Shown: positions 25,362 to 34,066 of the stretch, in pieces
Layout of the letters: every line of letters starts with the position of its first letter
Position numbering within the stretch: the first letter of the stretch is position 1
NCBI GenBank assembly: GCA_026314275.1
Contig: CP111109.1
Location: 1,798,001-1,862,000, forward strand
Length of the DNA stretch: 64,000 nucleotides
DNA from: JAGOEY01 sp017997515
Lineage (GTDB): Bacteria > Pseudomonadota > Gammaproteobacteria > Burkholderiales > Burkholderiaceae_C
Direction: 5' to 3'
Notes under the pieces: generated by a model
Database searches by the model: none
What the model was told of the DNA's origin: nothing
Seen by the model: the letters and a program-made list of their open reading frames with translations, nothing else
Program-made: the position numbers and the translations under genes

Positions 25362-25765
25362 CCATGAAATGTCCTGTTTGCGGCGCGGCGGAACTGGTGC
25401 ATGACATCCGCGACCTGCCCTACACCTACAAGGGTGAAACCACTGTGATTCCCGCTGTGACAGCCGATTTTTGTCCTGCGTGTGATGAGTCGATTACCGA
25501 CATGGCTGAAACCGAGCGCGTCATGCGCGAGATGCAGGCGTTCAACAAGCAGGTAAATGCTGCCATCGTTGACCCCGCCTTCATCGTTAATGTGCGCAAG
25601 AAACTCGACCTCGGCCAGCGCGAGGCCGCTGAGATTTTTGGTGGCGGCATCAATGCCTTTTCGCGCTATGAGAACGGCAAAACTAAGCCGCCTCTGGCCT
25701 TGGTCAAATTGTTAAAGCTGCTGGATCGCCACCCCGACCTACTCAACGAGATCAAAGCCGCCTGA
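25358..25765 (+). CDS. mqsA: MqsA-type antitoxin
   Basis: 135-residue zinc-binding antitoxin and repressor. The N-terminal zinc domain has two CxxC pairs (KCPVCGAAE and FCPACDES), and the C-terminal XRE-type HTH reads KLDLGQREAAEIFGGGINAFSRYENGKTKP. Start ATG at 25358 overlaps the mqsR TGA; a second ATG two codons in is possible. It should repress its operon through the palindrome at 25040. Confidence 0.94.
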   Translation: MTMKCPVCGAAELVHDIRDLPYTYKGETTVIPAVTADFCPACDESITDMAETERVMREMQAFNKQVNAAIVDPAFIVNVRKKLDLGQREAAEIFGGGINAFSRYENGKTKPPLALVKLLKLLDRHPDLLNEIKAA

Positions 25766-25856
25766 TGGTCAGGCGGTGAAAGCGTAGCTTCTATGAAAGA
25801 AGACCGCTGCGGCTACTTTCGCGGCAACGCCTTCTTTCGCGCAGGCTCTTGGCCTG

Positions 25857-26345
25857 CTAACCGTTCACAAAACTCCCCGACTTGCCGCCGTGTTTCTCTT
25901 GCACCCTCACGCCGTGGATGGACATGCCGCGGTCCACGGCTTTACACATGTCGTAGATGGTAAGCAGGGCAATTTGTACGGCGGTCAGGGCTTCCATCTC
26001 GACACCGGTGGGGCCGACGGTTTCTACCGTTGCAGAGCAAAATATGCCTGTAGCGCCCGGCTGGTGGTCGCTGGCAGCTGCGAAATCTATAGCAACCCGG
26101 GTGAGCGCCAGCGGGTGGCACAAGGGGATCAGGTCGCTGGTTTTTTTGGCGGCCTGGATACCTGCGATGCGGGCAATGCCCAGCACGTCGCCTTTTTTGG
26201 CAGTGCCGCTGTGCACCAGCGCCAGGGTGGCGGGCAGCATCTCAATGCGTCCGGTGGCCACGGCGATGCGGTGGGTGTGGGCCTTGGCGGCAACGTCGAC
26301 CATGTGGGCCTGGCCCTGGGCGTCGAAATGGGTGAGTGTGCTCAT
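25857..26345 (-). CDS. moaC: Cyclic pyranopterin monophosphate synthase MoaC
   Basis: Second step of molybdenum-cofactor synthesis, converting the MoaA product to cyclic pyranopterin monophosphate. 162 residues, normal length. Conserved blocks are MVDVAAKAHTHRIAVA, GDVLGIARIAGIQAAKKTSDLIPLCHPL, VETVGPTGVEMEALTA and YDMCKAVDRGM with the catalytic Asp/Lys. The segment between CHPL and VETVG is slightly expanded (FAAASDHQPGATGIF), and its DNA contains a copy of the dispersed ATAGC repeat read in frame. Confidence 0.96.
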   Translation of the reverse strand: MSTLTHFDAQGQAHMVDVAAKAHTHRIAVATGRIEMLPATLALVHSGTAKKGDVLGIARIAGIQAAKKTSDLIPLCHPLALTRVAIDFAAASDHQPGATGIFCSATVETVGPTGVEMEALTAVQIALLTIYDMCKAVDRGMSIHGVRVQEKHGGKSGSFVNG

Positions 26346-26501
26346 GGGGAAGGTGTATTCGACTTACGCAAAAAAGGATGTAGCGCTTGGGCTGTCATGA
26401 GGCACTACAGCGCGATCAGGCATGTTTTGCGGAAGTCCTGGTGAGTTGACAGAACGTTTACGTGTTTGGGTCATCATACGGGCTGACCTTCGGAATTTGC
26501 C

Positions 26502-28025
26502 ATGCCACTTGCCCCTCTGCGCCTTCTGATTCGCACGCCGTTTGCCCCTGCCATGCTGGCTGCGCTGCTGGTGTGCCAGACCGTTCCGGCCCTGGCGCAG
26601 CTGCCCACGCTGGGTGACGGCAGCGACATGGCGTCGGCGGCCGAGCGCCGTCTGGGTGACCGTATTGCCCGCGAGTTGTACCGCGACCCGGACTACATCG
26701 ATGACCCGGTGCTGGTCGAATATGTGCAAAACATCTGGCAGCCTCTGATGACCGCTGCCCGCGCGCGCGGCGAGCTGTCACCCGAGCTGGAGGAGCGGTT
26801 TGCGTGGGAGATCCTGCTCGGCAAGGACCGCAGCGTCAACGCGTTTGCGCTGCCCGGTGGTTACATGGGTGTGCACCTGGGCCTGATTGGTGTGGTCAGC
26901 AGCCGGGACGAACTCGCGTCGGTGCTGGCCCATGAAATGAGCCACGTCACCCAGCGCCATATCTCGCGGCTGATGACGCAGCAAAGCCGCCAGACGCCGT
27001 GGCTGATTGGCGCAATGATCCTGGGCGCATTGGCCGCCAGCAAAAGCCCCGACGCGGCCAACGCGCTGGTGGTGGGTGGGCAGGCCGTGGCGGCGCAGAA
27101 CCAGCTCAATTTTTCGCGCGACATGGAGCGTGAGGCCGACCGTGTGGGGTACGGCGTCATGACGCAGGCCGGGTACTCCGGCCAGGGTTTTGTGAGCATG
27201 TTCGAGAAGCTGCAAAACGCCTCGCGTATCAACGACAACGGCTCCTTCCCCTACCTGCGCAGCCACCCGCTGACCACCCAGCGTATTGCCGACATGCAGT
27301 CGCGCCAGCACATGGACGCCGCCGCTGCAGTCCCGGTGCCACTTGCCATGGACCACGCCATGCTGGCCGCCCGGGCCCGGGTTTTGTCCAACCCCGGTGC
27401 CGACGTATTGCGCCTGTGGGTGGCCGAGCCCGACACCCAGGTCTTCAAGACGATGGAGCCCGCGCGCCAGGCTGCGTCGCTGTATGCCGCCACCCGCGCC
27501 AGCATCCAGCAGCGGGAGTTCGAGCGCGCCCGCACGCTGCTGGCCCGGCTGGCAGACGTGACCCGCAACGACCCGGCGGCGGCGCGCCAGGCCCGTTTGC
27601 TGTCGGCCGAGCTGGAGCTGGCGGCGGGCAACCCGCAACGGACGCTGGAAATTCTGGCCGGATCGCCACCACAACGGCCAGAGCTGGTGCTGCAAACCCA
27701 GGCCCGGCTGCAGACCAGCAAGGGGCCAGACATGACCAACGCGCTGCAGACCTGGCTGGCCACCCACCCGCGGGATGCCACAGTCTGGCAACTGCTGGCC
27801 GCCACCTACCGGCAAAACCAGCAGCCGTTACGGGCCGTGCGGGCCGAAGCCGAAGCCCAGGTGGCGCACCTGGACTACGGCGCAGCGCTGGACCGCTTTC
27901 GCGCGGGGCAGGAGCTGGTGCGCCAGGGCGGCGCATCGGCCAGTGACCATGTGGAGGCGTCCATCATCGACACCCGTGCACGCGAAGTGCAGGCCGTGTT
28001 GAAGGAGCAGGCAGCCGAGCGCTGA
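26502..28025 (+). CDS. M48-family zinc metalloprotease with TPR repeats (BepA-like)
   Basis: Periplasmic protease of 507 residues involved, by family, in outer-membrane protein quality control and LPS-transport assembly. A signal peptide covers about residues 1-32 (cut near ALA-QLP). The zinc site is HEMSH at about 144-148, with the third ligand in MEREADRVG near 206. The C-terminal half (about 300-507) is Ala/Leu-rich helical repeats of the TPR type. BepA/YfgC in E. coli has the same order. Gene stands alone between moaC and a convergent small gene. Confidence 0.93.
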   Translation: MPLAPLRLLIRTPFAPAMLAALLVCQTVPALAQLPTLGDGSDMASAAERRLGDRIARELYRDPDYIDDPVLVEYVQNIWQPLMTAARARGELSPELEERFAWEILLGKDRSVNAFALPGGYMGVHLGLIGVVSSRDELASVLAHEMSHVTQRHISRLMTQQSRQTPWLIGAMILGALAASKSPDAANALVVGGQAVAAQNQLNFSRDMEREADRVGYGVMTQAGYSGQGFVSMFEKLQNASRINDNGSFPYLRSHPLTTQRIADMQSRQHMDAAAAVPVPLAMDHAMLAARARVLSNPGADVLRLWVAEPDTQVFKTMEPARQAASLYAATRASIQQREFERARTLLARLADVTRNDPAAARQARLLSAELELAAGNPQRTLEILAGSPPQRPELVLQTQARLQTSKGPDMTNALQTWLATHPRDATVWQLLAATYRQNQQPLRAVRAEAEAQVAHLDYGAALDRFRAGQELVRQGGASASDHVEASIIDTRAREVQAVLKEQAAER

Positions 28026-28077
28026 CGATTGCGGCGGCACAGGGAGGCGGGGGCTGCGAAAGCCCAGGCCCAAAGAT

Positions 28078-28617
28078 TTATTCGGTGACCAGCAACAGAC
28101 TGCCCAGCAGCGCCATGGCCGTGCCTGGCAAAGCCCAGGCAGCAGGTTTGGGGGTGGGTTTTTCTGTAGCCGCTGCGGACGCAGCGGGTGCGGTGGGCAA
28201 TACCACCGGGGGCAGGTCTTGCCCCAGCTTGGGCCGCCGCGCGTCAAGCACGCGGGCACCCGGGTGGTCTTGCAGCAGACGTTCGGTCAGTTCGGTCAGC
28301 GGCCCCTTGGCCACCAGGGTGGTGACGCTGCCGCCCTGGGCTTCCAGCCACGGTGCAGCCTGCCCAAACAGTTTGTCCGCCCACTTGTTGCGCCAGTTTT
28401 CACGGGCGCTGTGGCTGACCCACTTGCTGATGCGGTGGGTCATGCGCGGTGCGCAGCCCACCAGTACCCAGTGGGTGGTGTGGGGGCGCAGGCTGGGCTC
28501 ACTGCCGCCATCGCCCCTAGGGTCTGCCGCCTGGCCTGCATGGTCCTTGCGGCGCAGGGCTGCAATGTGTTGCGTGGCGTAGTCGGCGTCGTCAAGGTAC
28601 ACGATGGTGGTGTTCAT
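28078..28617 (-). CDS. Hypothetical protein with C-terminal membrane anchor
   Basis: 179 residues from the ATG at 28617, which has AGGAAAG upstream; a short longer frame is less likely. The N-terminal half has alternating strand and helix (TTIVYLDDADYATQHIAAL, THWVLVGCAPRM, SVTTLVAKGPLTELTERLL) as in nucleotide-binding or stress-protein folds, but I do not recognise the family. A Pro/Ala-rich linker leads to one hydrophobic segment (WALPGTAMALLGSLLLV) at the very end, so it may be tail-anchored. It lies downstream of the TerC gene on the same strand and may share its transcript. Confidence 0.75.
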   Translation of the reverse strand: MNTTIVYLDDADYATQHIAALRRKDHAGQAADPRGDGGSEPSLRPHTTHWVLVGCAPRMTHRISKWVSHSARENWRNKWADKLFGQAAPWLEAQGGSVTTLVAKGPLTELTERLLQDHPGARVLDARRPKLGQDLPPVVLPTAPAASAAATEKPTPKPAAWALPGTAMALLGSLLLVTE

Positions 28618-28657
28618 AGGACTTTCCTGGTCAGGGGGCAAGACACCGGCCCCACAA

Positions 28658-28679
28658 CAGCCAGCGCGGGGGCTGGCTG
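28658..28679 (-). terminator. Hairpin after the TerC gene
   Basis: CAGCCAGC and GCTGGCTG form an 8-bp perfect stem 22 bp beyond the TerC stop on the minus strand. There is no T-run, so it may be a weak or Rho-assisted terminator before the small downstream gene. Confidence 0.4.
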
Positions 28680-28700
28680 CGGGGCGGTTTTACACAGCGC

Positions 28701-29432
28701 TCAGTGTTCTGCGTGTGCAGCAGGGGCGGGGCGGCGCGACGCCATCCACTTGCCTACCACCAGCACCAGCAGTGCACCCGCAATACTTGCGGCGTAGCGC
28801 AAGGTGTCGGTTTGCGGGAACTTGGGCACCCACAACCACTTGTCGGGGTTGGCGAAGGCAGGGTCGGTGACCAGCATGCCACCGGCAATCCAGCCCAGCA
28901 GCATGCCGCCGGCGGTGATGATGGAGGGGTAACGTTCCATCAGCTTGATAACCAGCTGGCTACCCCAGACGATGATCGGGATGGAGATCAACAGGCCCAG
29001 CACGACCAGCAGCATCTGGTGTTCACCCGCGTTCTGGGCGGCACCGGCGATGGCGATCACGTTGTCCACACTCATCACCAAGTCGGCAACGATGATGGTC
29101 TTGATGGCAGCCAGCAGTTTGTCGCTGCCTTGTACGTCGCCATGGGCGTCTTCGTCAGGGGCCAGCAGTTTCACACCGATCCACACCAGCAGAATGGCAC
29201 CCACGAACTTGAGGAACGGCAGGTTCAGCAGTGTCATCGCGAAGGCGATCAGGATCACCCGCAAGATGATGGCACCGGCGGTGCCCCAGATGATGCCCTT
29301 GGCACGTTGTGCGGGCGGAAGTTTGCGGCATGCCAGCGCGATCACCACCGCGTTATCGCCACCCAGCAGGATGTCGATGATGATGATCTGGCCGAGCGCC
29401 ACCCAAAACTCGGGCGAAGACAAAAAGTCCAT
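28701..29432 (-). CDS. TerC-family membrane protein (YjbE/YkoY type)
   Basis: Integral membrane protein of 243 residues with about seven TM helices. The TerC signature acidic motifs within membranes are present twice: LLGGDNAVVIAL near residue 25 and DLVMSVDNVIAIAGAA near residue 118. Members of this group export manganese or supply metal to secreted enzymes. The upstream leader holds a probable yybP-ykoY riboswitch, which senses Mn2+, supporting a manganese role rather than tellurite resistance. Confidence 0.92.
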   Translation of the reverse strand: MDFLSSPEFWVALGQIIIIDILLGGDNAVVIALACRKLPPAQRAKGIIWGTAGAIILRVILIAFAMTLLNLPFLKFVGAILLVWIGVKLLAPDEDAHGDVQGSDKLLAAIKTIIVADLVMSVDNVIAIAGAAQNAGEHQMLLVVLGLLISIPIIVWGSQLVIKLMERYPSIITAGGMLLGWIAGGMLVTDPAFANPDKWLWVPKFPQTDTLRYAASIAGALLVLVVGKWMASRRPAPAAHAEH

Positions 29433-29943
29433 AAATACCTCAATATCAATGACGGAAAAGAAGGGTGCGCTTGCAGAGTAGCACGGAGCCCATCCGGGAG
29501 ATAGGGGCTGCGCAGGACGATCAGGTGTTCCACGGCGCTGTGATGCGACGCGGTGGTCTTGGTCTGCCTACGAGGTTCCCTCCAAAGGTCTCGCTCGGTC
29601 TGCTTCTACGTATGTAAGTACCAGACCCGGGCTGCCGGAAGCTAAGCGCTTCGTATTGACGACAGAACCGACAAGCCCAACCACCATCTGGCCGTGGCCA
29701 GACAACGTGTGGGTTGTGAACTACTCCCCTTCGAAGCCCGCATTGGAACACAGCCGCAAGCGCGCTTGCAAGTATTTGTGCGGATGTGTGGGCTGTGGTT
29801 TTTAAGAAAATAATGGCGTTATCGACCGCAGGTAGTACGCCAATTGCTATGAAAAATGAAGCATGCGTGGCAAAAATGTAGGACCTGCACCACCGTGCCA
29901 CGGCGGCTTGCAACGGTATGATCGGCTCCCGTTTTGCGCACCT
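29433..29943. other. Long leader/intergenic region between terC and the DUF3717 gene
   Basis: About 510 bp. Most of the part read on the minus strand is the structured terC leader with the riboswitch candidate at 29565-29745. The part near 29800-29940 contains a CAATTGCTATGAAAA fragment related to the dispersed repeat and the promoter of the plus-strand gene. Confidence 0.6.
29565..29745 (-). ncRNA. Probable yybP-ykoY (Mn2+) riboswitch in the terC leader
   Basis: On the minus strand the leader contains GGGGAGTAG (complement of 29722-29730), the conserved first internal loop of yybP-ykoY elements. It is followed about 60-70 bases later by GTCAATACG (complement of 29652-29660), close to the second loop CGTCAACATA, and then by GAGACCTTTGGAGGGAACCTC, a hairpin-forming tail. 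The downstream gene is a TerC/YkoY protein, the class usually controlled by this riboswitch. About 130 bases remain before the start codon, enough for an expression platform. No covariance search could be run. Confidence 0.75.
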
Positions 29944-30417
29944 ATGGCCGGAATCCACATCACCGATATCGAAGCCGCCATCAACTTCTGGCGGCTTAAA
30001 AGCCCGTCGCCCGACGGCGTGACACTCGCACCCGAATTGCGTGCGCTGGCCGAGGTGTACGCGCTGATGGTGTACTTCCACGAAGACGAGGCCGACGAGT
30101 TCACCCTGCCCCCGAAGGCCGCCGCGGCCTGGAAGGCCTGGTACAGCACCACCCCCGACACGCCGTGTATCGCCATCTGTTCCACCAGCCAGGGCGACGA
30201 GTTGTGCAAAGGCTGCGGCCGCACCTTTGGGGAGGTGCAGCACTGGCCCGCGATGAGCCCGGCTGAAAAACGCAGCACCTGGCGGCGTATCACCATGGAA
30301 GACACGGCCCTGCGCTTCAACCGCTACGCCGAACGGGCCGCCGAGGGCCGTGCCGACGCCGAGCCTACCGAGCCTGCTGCGACCCACGCAGACACCGATC
30401 CGGCCTCTGCAGCGTAG
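29944..30417 (+). CDS. DUF3717 and DUF1289 domain protein
   Basis: 157 residues from the ATG at 29944. The N-terminal part (ITDIEAAINFWR...LAEVYALMVYFHEDEADEF) is DUF3717-like. The C-terminal part carries the DUF1289 signature, PCIAICSTSQGDELCKGCGRTFGEVQHW, with four Cys that likely bind a metal or Fe-S cluster, then WRRI. The tail is Ala/Pro-rich. Function unknown; such proteins are widespread in Burkholderiales. Confidence 0.85.
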   Translation: MAGIHITDIEAAINFWRLKSPSPDGVTLAPELRALAEVYALMVYFHEDEADEFTLPPKAAAAWKAWYSTTPDTPCIAICSTSQGDELCKGCGRTFGEVQHWPAMSPAEKRSTWRRITMEDTALRFNRYAERAAEGRADAEPTEPAATHADTDPASAA

Positions 30418-30495
30418 TGTGTGGGCACGCCGTGGCATCGCGGCCTTTACGCCGCAGCTGCCAGCCGTTAAGGTGCGGGTGAAGAGCCCCTCTCC

Positions 30496-30795
30496 ATGCT
30501 GCGCCTGACCCAAGCCCCCAACATCGCCATCGCCACCATCTGGGCCGACCTGCTCAGCGAGGCGGGTTTGGCCGCGTCCGTGCAAAGGCAGTACCTGGGC
30601 GCCGCCGCAGGCCACCTGCCGCCCGACCAGTGCCTGCCTGAAATCTGGCTGGAGCACGCAGAACACGCCCCGCAGGCGCGCGACCTGCTACTGGCACTGC
30701 AGAACCTGCCCCAGCAGCGCTGGCTTTGCGGTGGCTGTGGGGAAACGGTCGAAGGCGGGTTTGAGCAGTGCTGGCAGTGCGGCACATGGATGTGA
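30496..30795 (+). CDS. DUF2007-type protein with C-terminal zinc ribbon
   Basis: 99-residue protein. The N-terminal half (ATIWADLLSEAGLAASVQRQYLGAAAG) resembles the DUF2007 putative signal-transducing fold, and the C-terminus has two CxxC pairs, WLCGGCGE and CWQCGTW, forming a zinc ribbon. No role is known. It lies 78 bp after the DUF1289 gene on the same strand. Confidence 0.8.
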   Translation: MLRLTQAPNIAIATIWADLLSEAGLAASVQRQYLGAAAGHLPPDQCLPEIWLEHAEHAPQARDLLLALQNLPQQRWLCGGCGETVEGGFEQCWQCGTWM

Positions 30796-30905
30796 GCAGT
30801 CCGTCTTTGCTCACCAATTGATAGCTGTAAGCGCACGCCAATTAAGCGCTGCAAGCCTTTTTTGCTTACAACCGCAGCCCCCGGCGTAGCTGCACTCTGG
30901 CGGGT

Positions 30906-31478
30906 TCAGCCTCTGGGGCTGAGCCAGGGCTTGCATTCGATGTCCACGCTGTGGGCGCTGTCGCCGAGCGTCAGCACACCTTCCTGCACCGTTGCCTGCA
31001 GCTGCATGCTGCGCTGCGCCAGTGCGGCGAGGGACTGGGCGGCCTCGGTGGGGATGCGGAACACGCTCAGGTTCTGCGGGCGGCTCAGTTTGCTCTCGAT
31101 GCCACGCCACCAGATGTCGGCTGCGTGCCCATAGGCATACACATGCACCTCGTCGGCCTTGCCGCAGGCCTTGGTGATGGGTTTCTCCTCGGGCTGGCCC
31201 ACCTCGATCCACAGGCGCGTGCGCCCGGTGAAGTCACGCAGGTAGACGTCCGGGTCGTCGGGGTTCGACAGCCCCGCGCCACAAGCCAGCGTGCCGTCGC
31301 CGCCCAGCACACTTTGCAGCTTGTGCGCATTCAGCGCCAGCGCCACCAGCCGCACCATCATGCGTTCGTCGGTTTCGCTGGGGTGGCGCGCCAGCGTCAG
31401 CGCGTGGTCGGCGTAGTAGCTGTGGTCGATGTCGGCGATCTGGACGTTCGCCTTGAAGATGGTGGATTTGGTGGCCAC
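30906..31478 (-). CDS. YaeQ family protein
   Basis: 190-residue YaeQ protein with the PD-(D/E)XK-like fold: IFKANVQIADIDHSYYADHALTLARHPSETDERMMVRLVAL, then LRDFTGRTRLWIEVGQPEEKPI and KADEVHVYAYG match the family. The E and K of the nuclease-like core are visible in IEVGQPEEKPITKA. Biological role is unclear; in enterobacteria it suppresses loss of RfaH. It follows purB by 4 bp, so the two are co-transcribed. Confidence 0.93.
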   Translation of the reverse strand: MATKSTIFKANVQIADIDHSYYADHALTLARHPSETDERMMVRLVALALNAHKLQSVLGGDGTLACGAGLSNPDDPDVYLRDFTGRTRLWIEVGQPEEKPITKACGKADEVHVYAYGHAADIWWRGIESKLSRPQNLSVFRIPTEAAQSLAALAQRSMQLQATVQEGVLTLGDSAHSVDIECKPWLSPRG

Positions 31479-31482
31479 GCGC

Positions 31483-32862
31483 TCAGACCCGGCGCGCGAG
31501 TTCGGCGGCCTTGCCGGTGTAGCTGCCGGGCGTCATTGCCAGCAGGCGGGTTTTCTCGGCCTCGGGAATCTCCAGGCTGCGGATCAGGCCGTGTAAGGCC
31601 TCTGCCGTCACCGTTTTGCCACGGGTCACTTCCTTGAGCTTTTCGTAGGCACCCTGCACACCGTAGCGGCGCATCACCGTCTGGATCGGCTCGGCCAACA
31701 CTTCCCAGGCGGCGTCCAGGTCTTCGGCCAAGGCTTCTTCGTTGATTTCCAGTTTGTTCAGGCCCACCAGCAGCGAGCTGTAGGCCAGCGTGGCGTAACC
31801 CAGCGCCACACCCATGTTGCGCAGCACGGTGCTGTCGGTCAGGTCGCGCTGCCAGCGGCTGATGGGCAGCTTTTCGCTCAGGTGGCGCAGCAAGGCGTTG
31901 GCCAGGCCCAGGTTGCCTTCGGCGTTCTCGAAGTCGATCGGGTTGACCTTGTGCGGCATGGTGCTGGAGCCAATCTCGCCGGCCTTCAGGCGCTGCTTGA
32001 AGTAGCCCAGGCTCACGTAGCCCCACACGTCGCGTGACCAGTCGATCAGGATGGTGTTGGTGCGCGCCACGGCGTCGAACAGCTCGGCCATGTAGTCGTG
32101 CGGCTCGATCTGGATGCTGTAGGGCTGGAAGCTCACACCCAGGCCCAGCGGCTCGGGCGACTCGATCACCTTCTGGCTGAACGCCTCCCAGTCGAAGTCG
32201 GGCCAGGCGGACAGGTGGGCGTTGTAGTTGCCCACTGCGCCGTTCATCTTGGCCAGCAGCTTGACGGATGCAATACGTTCACGCGCAGCCACCAGGCGCA
32301 CCACGACGTTGGCGACTTCCTTGCCCACGGTGGTGGGGCTGGCGGTCTGGCCATGGGTGCGCGACAGCAGCGGCACGGCGGCGAAGGTGTGCGCCATCTC
32401 GCGCAGCTTGGTGATCAGGCTGTCGATGGCGGGCAGGATCACGGTGTCGCGGACGGCCTTGAGCTGCAGCGCGTGGCTGGTGTTGTTGATGTCTTCGCTG
32501 GTGCAGGCAAAGTGCACAAATTCGCTGACTGCCAGCAGCTCGGGGCGTGCGTCGAACTTGGACTTGATCCAGTACTCCACCGCCTTCACGTCGTGGTTGG
32601 TGGTTTTTTCGATCTCCTTGATGGCCACGGCATCGGCCTCGGAGAAGTTCTTCACCAGGTTCAGCAGGTAGGTGCGGGCGCCGGCCGTGAGGGGTTTAAA
32701 TTCGGCAAAACCGGCATCACTGAGTGCGATGAACCAGGCGATTTCAACCTGCACCCGGCGGTGCATGAAGCCCTTTTCACTCATCAGCGGGCGCAGCGCT
32801 GCGAGTTTGCCGGCATAGCGGCCATCAAGGGGAGACAGGGCGGAGATGGTGGAGAAGCTCAT
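31483..32862 (-). CDS. purB: Adenylosuccinate lyase
   Basis: Two steps of purine synthesis: release of fumarate from SAICAR and adenylosuccinate. 459 residues, the long proteobacterial form. The fumarase/aspartase signature is GSSTMPHKVNPIDFEN; THGQTASPTTVGKE and TSEDINNTSHAL carry the catalytic residues. The ATG at 32862 fits the family start MSFSTISALSPLDGRYAGK and a GGG upstream; a 68-codon extension crosses the divergent GST gene and is rejected. Divergent from the GST with about 150 bp between starts. Confidence 0.97.
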   Translation of the reverse strand: MSFSTISALSPLDGRYAGKLAALRPLMSEKGFMHRRVQVEIAWFIALSDAGFAEFKPLTAGARTYLLNLVKNFSEADAVAIKEIEKTTNHDVKAVEYWIKSKFDARPELLAVSEFVHFACTSEDINNTSHALQLKAVRDTVILPAIDSLITKLREMAHTFAAVPLLSRTHGQTASPTTVGKEVANVVVRLVAARERIASVKLLAKMNGAVGNYNAHLSAWPDFDWEAFSQKVIESPEPLGLGVSFQPYSIQIEPHDYMAELFDAVARTNTILIDWSRDVWGYVSLGYFKQRLKAGEIGSSTMPHKVNPIDFENAEGNLGLANALLRHLSEKLPISRWQRDLTDSTVLRNMGVALGYATLAYSSLLVGLNKLEINEEALAEDLDAAWEVLAEPIQTVMRRYGVQGAYEKLKEVTRGKTVTAEALHGLIRSLEIPEAEKTRLLAMTPGSYTGKAAELARRV

Positions 32863-33010
32863 ATCCCTATTGTAATTTGGCACATTCCGGGCTTCGCATT
32901 GACTGCGTTCCTCGGCACCCTGGCTTTGCAAAAAGCCCGTGAGACCGTTCTCATAGAATGAGACGCCTTTTTTGACCGCCCGATCCTGCCCCCTGTTCTG
33001 AAGCACCACC

Positions 33011-33625
33011 ATGAAACTCATTGGATCTCTCGCAAGCCCGTATGTGCGCAAGGTGCGTGTTGTCATGGCCGAGAAGCGGCTGGACTACCAGTTTGTGCTG
33101 GAAGACGTCTGGGCCGACAGCACCGGTATTGGCAGCTCCAACCCGCTCGGTAAGGTGCCTTGTCTGGTGATGGAGGGCGCGGAGGCGGTGTTTGACTCGC
33201 GGGTGATCGTCGAGTACCTCGACACACTCTCACCCGTGGGCAAACTGATCCCGCCCTCGGGCCGTGAGCGGGCCGAGGTCAAGACCTGGGAGGCTTTGGC
33301 CGACGGAGTGATGGACGCGGGCATGGCGGCGCGTATGGAGGCGATCTGGACGGGCCGCACCGACGGTGAACGCAGCCAGGCCTGGATCGACCGGCACCTG
33401 GCCAAGGTGGACGCGGGTATCAAGGCTATGGCCCGGGGCCTGGGCGACAAGCCTTTTTGCAGCGGCAACCACCTGAGCCTGTCCGACATTGCCGTGGTGT
33501 GTGCACTGGAGTGGCTGGAATTCCGTTTTCCGGACATCCACTGGCGTGCCGAGCACCCGAGCCTGGTCAAGCTGGTGGACAAACTGGCATTACGTCCAAG
33601 TTTTGCCGACACCAAACCGCGCTGA
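33011..33625 (+). CDS. Glutathione S-transferase (YibF-like)
   Basis: 204-residue cytosolic GST. The thioredoxin-like N-domain begins MKLIGSLASPYVRKVRVVMAEK with the active-site Ser region SPYVRK and the cis-Pro in NPLGKVPCLV, then FDSRVIVEYLD for glutathione contact. The helical C-domain has HLSLSDIAVVCALEWLEFR, the N-capping box of GSTs. Similar to E. coli YibF. Substrate unknown; probably detoxification. Confidence 0.94.
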   Translation: MKLIGSLASPYVRKVRVVMAEKRLDYQFVLEDVWADSTGIGSSNPLGKVPCLVMEGAEAVFDSRVIVEYLDTLSPVGKLIPPSGRERAEVKTWEALADGVMDAGMAARMEAIWTGRTDGERSQAWIDRHLAKVDAGIKAMARGLGDKPFCSGNHLSLSDIAVVCALEWLEFRFPDIHWRAEHPSLVKLVDKLALRPSFADTKPR

Positions 33626-33637
33626 AAACCACTTCTT

Positions 33638-34066
33638 TCAGCTGTTTACGCGGCGTTTAAGCCAGCGCATCAGCGCGCCCAGCACCGGCAACTTTTCGTA
33701 CAACTCTTCGGCCGCGTCCCAGTAGTCGCGGTGGCTCAGGATACGGCCGTCCGCATCCAGCACCAGGTGGGAGCCGCCCCGCACGGTCTGCTCCACCGTG
33801 GGCTGCGTGCCGCGAAACCGGAAGTGGAAATCCCACACCAGAAAACAGTGGTTGCCGTCCACGATGCGCCGCGTGACCACAAAACGTGGCTGCTCCAGCG
33901 CAGCGAACATGTGGGTGAACACCTGCTGGATGGCGGGCACACCACGCACTTCGTTGAACGGGTCTTTGAAGGCCGCGTCCGGCGCGTACAGCGTGTGGAT
34001 ACGCTGCAGGTCGTGCGGCGTGAGCTGCTCGAAGAAGGTGCAGATGGTGTCGACAGCGGTGTTCAT
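33638..34066 (-). CDS. NTF2/SnoaL-like protein
   Basis: 142 residues with the cone-shaped NTF2 fold pattern: helix ICTFFEQLTPHDLQRIHTLYAPDAAFKDPFNEVRG, then strands HCFLVWDFHFRF and GGSHLVLDADGRILSHRDYWD. Such proteins act as isomerases, dehydratases or binding modules. It is the last gene of the eight-gene operon, with ATGA overlap with the SDR gene. The C-terminal PVLGALMRWLKRRV may be an amphipathic membrane-binding helix. Confidence 0.87.
   Translation of the reverse strand: MNTAVDTICTFFEQLTPHDLQRIHTLYAPDAAFKDPFNEVRGVPAIQQVFTHMFAALEQPRFVVTRRIVDGNHCFLVWDFHFRFRGTQPTVEQTVRGGSHLVLDADGRILSHRDYWDAAEELYEKLPVLGALMRWLKRRVNS

Noticed and set aside
25795..25850. Terminator between mqsA and moaC
   Set aside because: GAAAGAAG and CTTCTTTC can pair but are about 30 bases apart with no T-run, so termination is not supported.
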